A stretch of 64,000 nt of DNA, taken from contig JAYYPW010000002.1 in NCBI GenBank assembly GCA_036128855.1, positions 124,001-188,000 of the forward strand, given 5' to 3'. The translations under genes and the position numbers were made by a program. This DNA is from JAYYPW01 sp036128855. Lineage in GTDB: Bacteria; Pseudomonadota; Gammaproteobacteria; Comchoanobacterales; Comchoanobacteraceae. The notes beneath the pieces were generated by a model that was not told the DNA's origin, ran no database searches, and was given only the letters and a program-made list of their open reading frames with translations. Below, one piece after another: positions 59,512 through 64,000 of the stretch. The stretch's first letter is position 1; each line of letters starts with the position of its first letter.

Positions 59512-62217
59512 CTATTGGCAAGAACAGCAAGGCCTCGTGGCTAGATGGTTTTCATTTTGGTATTGCCTAAATTGCTCAACAATATTTTCGCGGGCTTTAG
59601 ACTCAGCAATCATTAATGCTGTATTGCCATATCTATTTTTAATTTCGATATTGATATCACTTTCTCCAAGTAACTTAGCTACAACTGCTTCATCTCCATA
59701 TAAGCTCGCATACATAAGCGCTGTATAACCATGATGATCGGGTAAGTTGATATCAGCTCCTGCAACAATCAGCCTCTCTACTAACGCTATCTGTGTATAT
59801 TCACTAGCATACATCAGTGCTGTTTTGCCTATACTATTCTGGGCGTCAATTTTAGCCCCCGCCACAATCAACTTTTCTATAACAGCTCTATGAGCTTTTA
59901 TCATTGCTATATCATCATGCTCTGCATGGATCTCAACCCCACACCAAGCTTTTACTATCGGATAATTTTTACAGGACCACATAAGTGCTGTATCGCCATC
60001 AGCATTCTGGAAGTCAATATCGGCCCCTGCATTAATCAGTATGTCTACTAGCGCTTCCTGTCCCATACAACTTGCTATTATTAATGGTGTATCACGATGA
60101 TTATTATAAATATTGACATCTAATCCTGTTGTGATCAGAAGCTTCACTACAGCTTCGTGTCCTTCCTTCGAAGCTAGTATCAGTGCTGTGTTATCATATT
60201 TGTTTTTCATATCGACATCGATATTAGCTACCTTTATTAGCTTGCTTACAACCGCTTCATCCCCTTGCTTAGAAGCCAGTGTCAGTGCAGTGTCACCATT
60301 GTTATTTTTGACATTGACATCCGGTTTTGCTGTGATCAGAAGCTTCACTGTAGCTTCGTGTCCTTCCTTCGAAGCAAGTATCAGTGCTGTGTTACCATAT
60401 TTGTTTTTCATATCGACATCGATATTAGCTACCTTTATTAGCTTGCTTACAACCGCTTCATGCCCTTGCTTAGAAGCCAGTGTCAGTGCTGTGTCACCAT
60501 TGTTATTTTTGGCGTTGACATCAGAGATTACTTTAATCAGCTGTTCTACAACCGCTACATGCCCTTGCTCAGAAGCAAGTGTCAGTGCTGTGTTACCATC
60601 ATTGTTCTCCACAGGAACATCTGATCCTATTGAAATCAGAAACTTCACTGTAGCTTCGTGTCCTTGCTCAGAAGCACGTATCAATGCTGTGTTACCGTCA
60701 TTATTTTTGACATTGATATCCGGTTTTGCTGCGATCAGAAGCTTCACTACAGCTTCGTGTCCTTGCTCAGAAGCAATCGTCAGTGCTGTGTTACCATTAC
60801 GATCTTTAGCGTTGAAATCGGAACCAGCCTCAATCAGCTGCTGTACTATAGCTTCGTATCCACAATAGGAAGCAATCGTCAGTGCAGATTGACCAAACAC
60901 ATTGTAAGTAGTAGCCTTGATCGATGCCCCTGCTTTGATCAGTTGACCCACAACCTCCCCATGCGAATTAGCAACCGCATTCATTATTGCTGTTCTACCA
61001 TATTTACACTCTACATCGAGCTCTGTCCCTAGTGCAATCAGCTTTGCTACAATGGCGCTGTGCCCTTTAATACTCGCACCCATTAGTGGTGTTTGACCAA
61101 AACCACCCTTAGCGTTAATATTTGCCCCTACTTCAATCAGTTGATACACAAGATTTTCATCGCCAAGATAGCATGCATAGATCAAAGCTTCATTTTGCAG
61201 CAGTTGATTATTATCTAAGATAGACATACATGTCTTGATAATATCTAAATCGCCTTTTTCTAAAGCATTCATGTTCATGTGCACCCACAATCTACCATCT
61301 TTAAATTCATGGTTTTGAAAAGAGGCTAAACTGGCTTTTAGCAAGCCAAATGAGGAGATATTTACTGCTTCTTTGACTATCGATAATTTATCTTCTTCAG
61401 TCATATCGCCAACTTGACTCTCCAATAGATACATCATCATCGCTACATTAGCTGAACGCAAAATGCTTGGATATCGCGGTTTAAATAAACTTGGAGAACT
61501 ACTCATTTGATCTTGAGCCATGACTCGTCTGCATAATAACTCTAATTGATCCTTGGATTGATAGCAGTTGGGATTAAAAAAAGTAAGACTGTATTTATCC
61601 TGTAGATATGTCTTTAAATTTTCATAACCATCTTGACCTCCCGCAAAATTACTCCAACTATTATCTCTCATCTCCCTAAGGCTTTTGAGGAAACGAATTG
61701 ATAGTGGTATCAATACTTTGTTCTTAGTATGGAATTTCCCCAATGCTTTATTTTCATCACTCCACGGCAGCTCAAGCTCTAGATTTGTTATTGCTGCGCC
61801 CACTTCATCTTTTAATTTAAGCTCTTCATCATGAACTATAGCGTTAACTACACAGTCAATTGCCTGGCTTCTTCTTTCTCTTACCTGTTCATCACGAAAT
61901 TGCAGTTTATCATCAAGCTCATATACAGTGGATAGAGTGTATTCATTGATTTTCTCTTGTCGCCCTTCTGTCTTCAAGGGTGATACATTAGGTTCAACTG
62001 GTAGCTGATTAGATTGAAAATGCGTTTTTTTATCGGATCTATCAGCCTCTGCTCGTACTTCAACCTCAGAAACAAGATCATGTACAGTTGTCTCTAACGC
62101 AATTCTTTTATCCGTTCTATATATCTCTGAACGTAGCTCAATCATCTGCTTAGCTTGTTTCCACCGCTGTTGCCATTTTTCAATTTGTTCTAAGGTTGGT
62201 AAATTTAGATAAGTCAT
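59512..62217 (-). CDS. Large ankyrin-repeat protein 2 with C-terminal CCSCQ, candidate effector
   Basis: 901 residues. Residues 1-150 are charged and probably coiled-coil (EKWQQRWKQAKQMIELRSEIYRTDKRIA region); 150-340 is a helical domain of unknown type. About 16 ankyrin repeats fill 342-890, with typical units GNTALTIASEQGHEAVVKLLIAAKPDINVKNND; unit 13 has an insertion of about 20 residues. Units 8-9 and 10-11 form a recent 67-residue duplication. The protein ends RPCCSCQ: CSCQ fits a CaaX box with X = Gln, and a double Cys precedes it. Host prenylation is inference, as known for Legionella AnkB. No signal peptide. Confidence 0.9.
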   Translation of the reverse strand: MTYLNLPTLEQIEKWQQRWKQAKQMIELRSEIYRTDKRIALETTVHDLVSEVEVRAEADRSDKKTHFQSNQLPVEPNVSPLKTEGRQEKINEYTLSTVYELDDKLQFRDEQVRERRSQAIDCVVNAIVHDEELKLKDEVGAAITNLELELPWSDENKALGKFHTKNKVLIPLSIRFLKSLREMRDNSWSNFAGGQDGYENLKTYLQDKYSLTFFNPNCYQSKDQLELLCRRVMAQDQMSSSPSLFKPRYPSILRSANVAMMMYLLESQVGDMTEEDKLSIVKEAVNISSFGLLKASLASFQNHEFKDGRLWVHMNMNALEKGDLDIIKTCMSILDNNQLLQNEALIYACYLGDENLVYQLIEVGANINAKGGFGQTPLMGASIKGHSAIVAKLIALGTELDVECKYGRTAIMNAVANSHGEVVGQLIKAGASIKATTYNVFGQSALTIASYCGYEAIVQQLIEAGSDFNAKDRNGNTALTIASEQGHEAVVKLLIAAKPDINVKNNDGNTALIRASEQGHEATVKFLISIGSDVPVENNDGNTALTLASEQGHVAVVEQLIKVISDVNAKNNNGDTALTLASKQGHEAVVSKLIKVANIDVDMKNKYGNTALILASKEGHEATVKLLITAKPDVNVKNNNGDTALTLASKQGDEAVVSKLIKVANIDVDMKNKYDNTALILASKEGHEAVVKLLITTGLDVNIYNNHRDTPLIIASCMGQEALVDILINAGADIDFQNADGDTALMWSCKNYPIVKAWCGVEIHAEHDDIAMIKAHRAVIEKLIVAGAKIDAQNSIGKTALMYASEYTQIALVERLIVAGADINLPDHHGYTALMYASLYGDEAVVAKLLGESDINIEIKNRYGNTALMIAESKARENIVEQFRQYQNENHLATRPCCSCQ
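60131..60522 (-). repeat. 201-bp tandem duplication inside ankyrin gene 2
   Basis: Two units with an offset of exactly 201 bases (67 codons, two ankyrin repeats) are almost identical in DNA, for example GTGATCAGAAGCTTCACT at both positions and a long identical tract over ATATCGACATCGATATTAGC. The frame is kept. Recent expansion of the repeat array. Confidence 0.85.
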
Positions 62218-62371
62218 GACGTATCATATCATTATTTATCTACTATAGTATCACAACCGTCTCCAATGTCTATTGGGCTTGTCCTTATGTAGATAAGCGC
62301 AGGCACGCACTATTATACTTAATGCTTCAATATTCATAGCATATATCTCAACCCCTTAGAAAGCTTTATGA

Positions 62372-63763
62372 TTATGGTGAAAATTTATTCGTATTTTTCA
62401 TAGCAGGTTTTTGGGGGTTATCTCCAGAATTGCTTTGTTGCTCATGAGATTTAGTGCTAATTTTGTCCATATCAAAATTGAGATTTTCGAGTATCTGGCC
62501 AAATTTATGCTTTCTTTTCTTTCTAATTCCTTCTTGATAGCGCTTGTATTGGGCATCAATAGTACTCTTAATAGCCTTTACCTGTTCATTGTCTGCCTCT
62601 TTGTTACAAATATGATCAACACATTTTACAAATTCTTGGTTACTACTAATAGACTTAGCTGCTTTTTTAAGTTTTTCTATAGCTGAAGGATTATTGTGTA
62701 CTTCTGCTACCTGTTCATATAGATCAATCAGTTGGATTTGTTCTTCCCAGTTTTCGACTTTGTCAACGTTTACACTTTTCATATATAGCTCAGCTGCGCT
62801 GGTGGTGAATTCTTTTACTTCAATCCTGGTATTAAAACGCGCACTTTTTTTGGATTGATATGCCGAGCTTAATTTCTCATTATAAGAACCAGTATCGTCA
62901 TTAATTTTTTCTCGTTCTTCACCCAAACCGTCCTTTCTAGGTGTACTTATTGATGATTGTAAATTGGCTAGTGCAAGATCTTGACCAAGATAAGATAGAT
63001 CAGATTTAAACCTTTCTTTTAAGATAGCAAGGTATGTTTGTTTATCTTTCACGTCACTTCTCAACTCGATAGTATCTGGTATCTGAATTAGTGCTAAATT
63101 TACTTTTTTTAAATTTGCTATATTTTCTGTAATATCATACTTGAGGTTTTTTTTGGCCGTAAGAACTTTTATCTTCTTCTCTTTTAGCTTTTTCTCAGCT
63201 TCCGGTTCTGCTTTATATAAATCAGGTTGTGCAATTTCAATTCTATAAGGCACAATATATCCTCCTGTCACAGCATATAAAACAGACTTTACTGCTAAAA
63301 AAATACTATAGAAAATCATAATTATGGTTGGGATTTCCTCATATGGAAAATCACCATTATATATAGTTTTAAGTTTATCTAACCTAGCTTTTTCATACTC
63401 CTTACTTATGCTTTCTATGGTTTTTTTATATTTCTTATAAGCGTTTAGTTTCTCAGTTTCTCTACTTATTTTAGAAAGATTTACATCGGATAAGTATTTT
63501 TTTGATTTTAATCCTGTTTCGAATTTTTCTTTATCTAATTCTGACAATTCATTCGAGCTTAATTTCTCATTATAAAAATCAATTTCGTTATTAATTTCTT
63601 TTTGCTCTTTTCTCAAATCATCGATTTCATCTATTCTTTTTTCACCTGTTATATTGCCTAACTTTTCATCAAGAACTGTTAGCCTCAGGATTTCTTCTGA
63701 TAAAGAAGATGTAATGAGTTTTCGTATCTCTTCATTTTTAAGGGTGATTGTATTTAGCTTCAT
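62372..63763 (-). CDS. Coiled-coil protein with one membrane segment, unknown
   Basis: 463 residues, Lys/Glu-rich, long coiled coils at about 10-135 and 185-260. One hydrophobic segment lies at 144-172 (IPTIIMIFYSIFLAVKSVLY). A short internal repeat is seen: EINNEIDFYNEKLSS (near 57-70) and EKINDDTGSYNEKLSS (near 285-300), also similar in DNA. A basic cluster R414-KKRKHK-420 lies near the C-terminus, followed by an Asn/Ser/Pro-rich tail. No signal peptide, no family recognised. Layout resembles membrane-targeted effectors of intracellular bacteria, by inference only. Located beside the ankyrin genes in the same direction. Confidence 0.7.
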   Translation of the reverse strand: MKLNTITLKNEEIRKLITSSLSEEILRLTVLDEKLGNITGEKRIDEIDDLRKEQKEINNEIDFYNEKLSSNELSELDKEKFETGLKSKKYLSDVNLSKISRETEKLNAYKKYKKTIESISKEYEKARLDKLKTIYNGDFPYEEIPTIIMIFYSIFLAVKSVLYAVTGGYIVPYRIEIAQPDLYKAEPEAEKKLKEKKIKVLTAKKNLKYDITENIANLKKVNLALIQIPDTIELRSDVKDKQTYLAILKERFKSDLSYLGQDLALANLQSSISTPRKDGLGEEREKINDDTGSYNEKLSSAYQSKKSARFNTRIEVKEFTTSAAELYMKSVNVDKVENWEEQIQLIDLYEQVAEVHNNPSAIEKLKKAAKSISSNQEFVKCVDHICNKEADNEQVKAIKSTIDAQYKRYQEGIRKKRKHKFGQILENLNFDMDKISTKSHEQQSNSGDNPQKPAMKNTNKFSP

Positions 63764-63795
63764 ATTACTTTTCCGATCTATCTAATTATCCTCTA

Positions 63796-64000
63796 CTAGC
63801 TCTCACCAAGACTTTGGGGTCCTCTAGATTTAACTGGCTCGGGCATAGTATTTGCACTAGCGCTATTTTGAATTGTTACTTGATATCCTGATGTACTTTT
63901 CGCTTGCATTTGTAACAAGTTTACGTAGCTATATACGGATAATATTCTACTAGAATTAGAAGTTATTGCTGATGTTGGTGCTACAGATTTAACCTTAGTT
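63796..64000 (-). CDS. C-terminal end of an unknown protein (runs off the window end)
   Basis: The minus-strand frame is open from base 64000 to a TAG at 63796-63798, at least 67 codons, with no start in the window. The peptide is Ser/Thr/Asn/Ala-rich (RILSVYSYVNLLQMQAKSTS, ending VKSRGPQSLGES), soluble, with no recognised domain. It ends 32 bases before the coiled-coil gene, same direction, so they could share a transcript. Confidence 0.5.
   Translation of the reverse strand, partial: TKVKSVAPTSAITSNSSRILSVYSYVNLLQMQAKSTSGYQVTIQNSASANTMPEPVKSRGPQSLGES

Noticed and set aside
60113..60868. 251-codon plus-strand ORF antisense to ankyrin gene 2
   Set aside because: Its length and its repetitive Ser/Ala-rich peptide follow from the repeat structure of the real gene on the other strand.
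57064..62217. CRISPR array suspected from the regular repeats
   Set aside because: The repeats are coding, keep the reading frame and have no unique spacers.

Overview
The window is an AT-rich stretch of a gammaproteobacterial chromosome. Gene content points to a host-associated, probably intracellular bacterium of the Legionellales/Coxiella type. Signs of this are a class II HMG-CoA reductase with a mevalonate-pathway kinase and isopentenyl-diphosphate isomerase, Calvin-type class II aldolase, HemJ, ankyrin-repeat proteins, a protein-kinase-like protein and several long lineage-specific proteins. This placement is inference from protein families; no rRNA gene is present to confirm it.

Layout. 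1-3350: end of pth, then ychF, then a kinase-like protein. 3364-14805 (minus): a tightly packed run reading NIF3-like gene, trkH, polA, tkt, gap, pgk, pyk, a small membrane protein and a DUF47 protein; the glycolytic genes overlap each other. 14886-19750: an unknown acidic protein and a very large CPBP-type membrane protease. 19778-22654 (minus): metG-rnfB-nth. 22655-23363: no gene seen. 23373-26257: a small ORF, hemJ, an L,D-transpeptidase and pckA. 26525-29343: HMG-CoA reductase and a GHMP kinase diverging from idi through a compact shared promoter. 29397-33593: two paralogous membrane-associated MurG/MGDG-synthase-like glycosyltransferases. 33708-36376: tRNA-Met, dksA, a small membrane protein, dapF, murB and tRNA-Ile(CAT). 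36683-42291: a membrane protein with a 30-residue proline-phased repeat, efp, a second CPBP protease, erpA, engB and fba. 42418-52727: complete atpIBEFHAGDC followed by glmU and glmS. 52811-54355: an exported glycosyltransferase-like protein.

From about 54.4 kb to the end the character changes to an accessory island. It holds a decayed fabH fragment, two ankyrin-repeat genes, an 11-unit 43-residue repeat protein ending in an SV40-like basic motif, a coiled-coil membrane protein, and two pairs of degenerate dispersed repeats in the flanks of these genes. Recent in-frame duplications in two genes (129-bp and 201-bp units) show that the island is still changing. One ankyrin protein ends in CCSCQ, a possible host prenylation/palmitoylation site.

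Together the core genes give lower glycolysis/gluconeogenesis (fba, gap, pgk, pyk, pckA, tkt), ATP synthesis, amino-sugar and peptidoglycan precursor supply (glmS, glmU, murB, dapF, L,D-transpeptidase) and isoprenoid supply by mevalonate. The best candidates for undescribed biology are the 30-residue repeat membrane protein, the twin membrane glycosyltransferases, the kinase-like protein and the repeat proteins of the island, all of which look like possible host-interaction factors. A DNA polymerase I whose proofreading residues appear lost is also notable.
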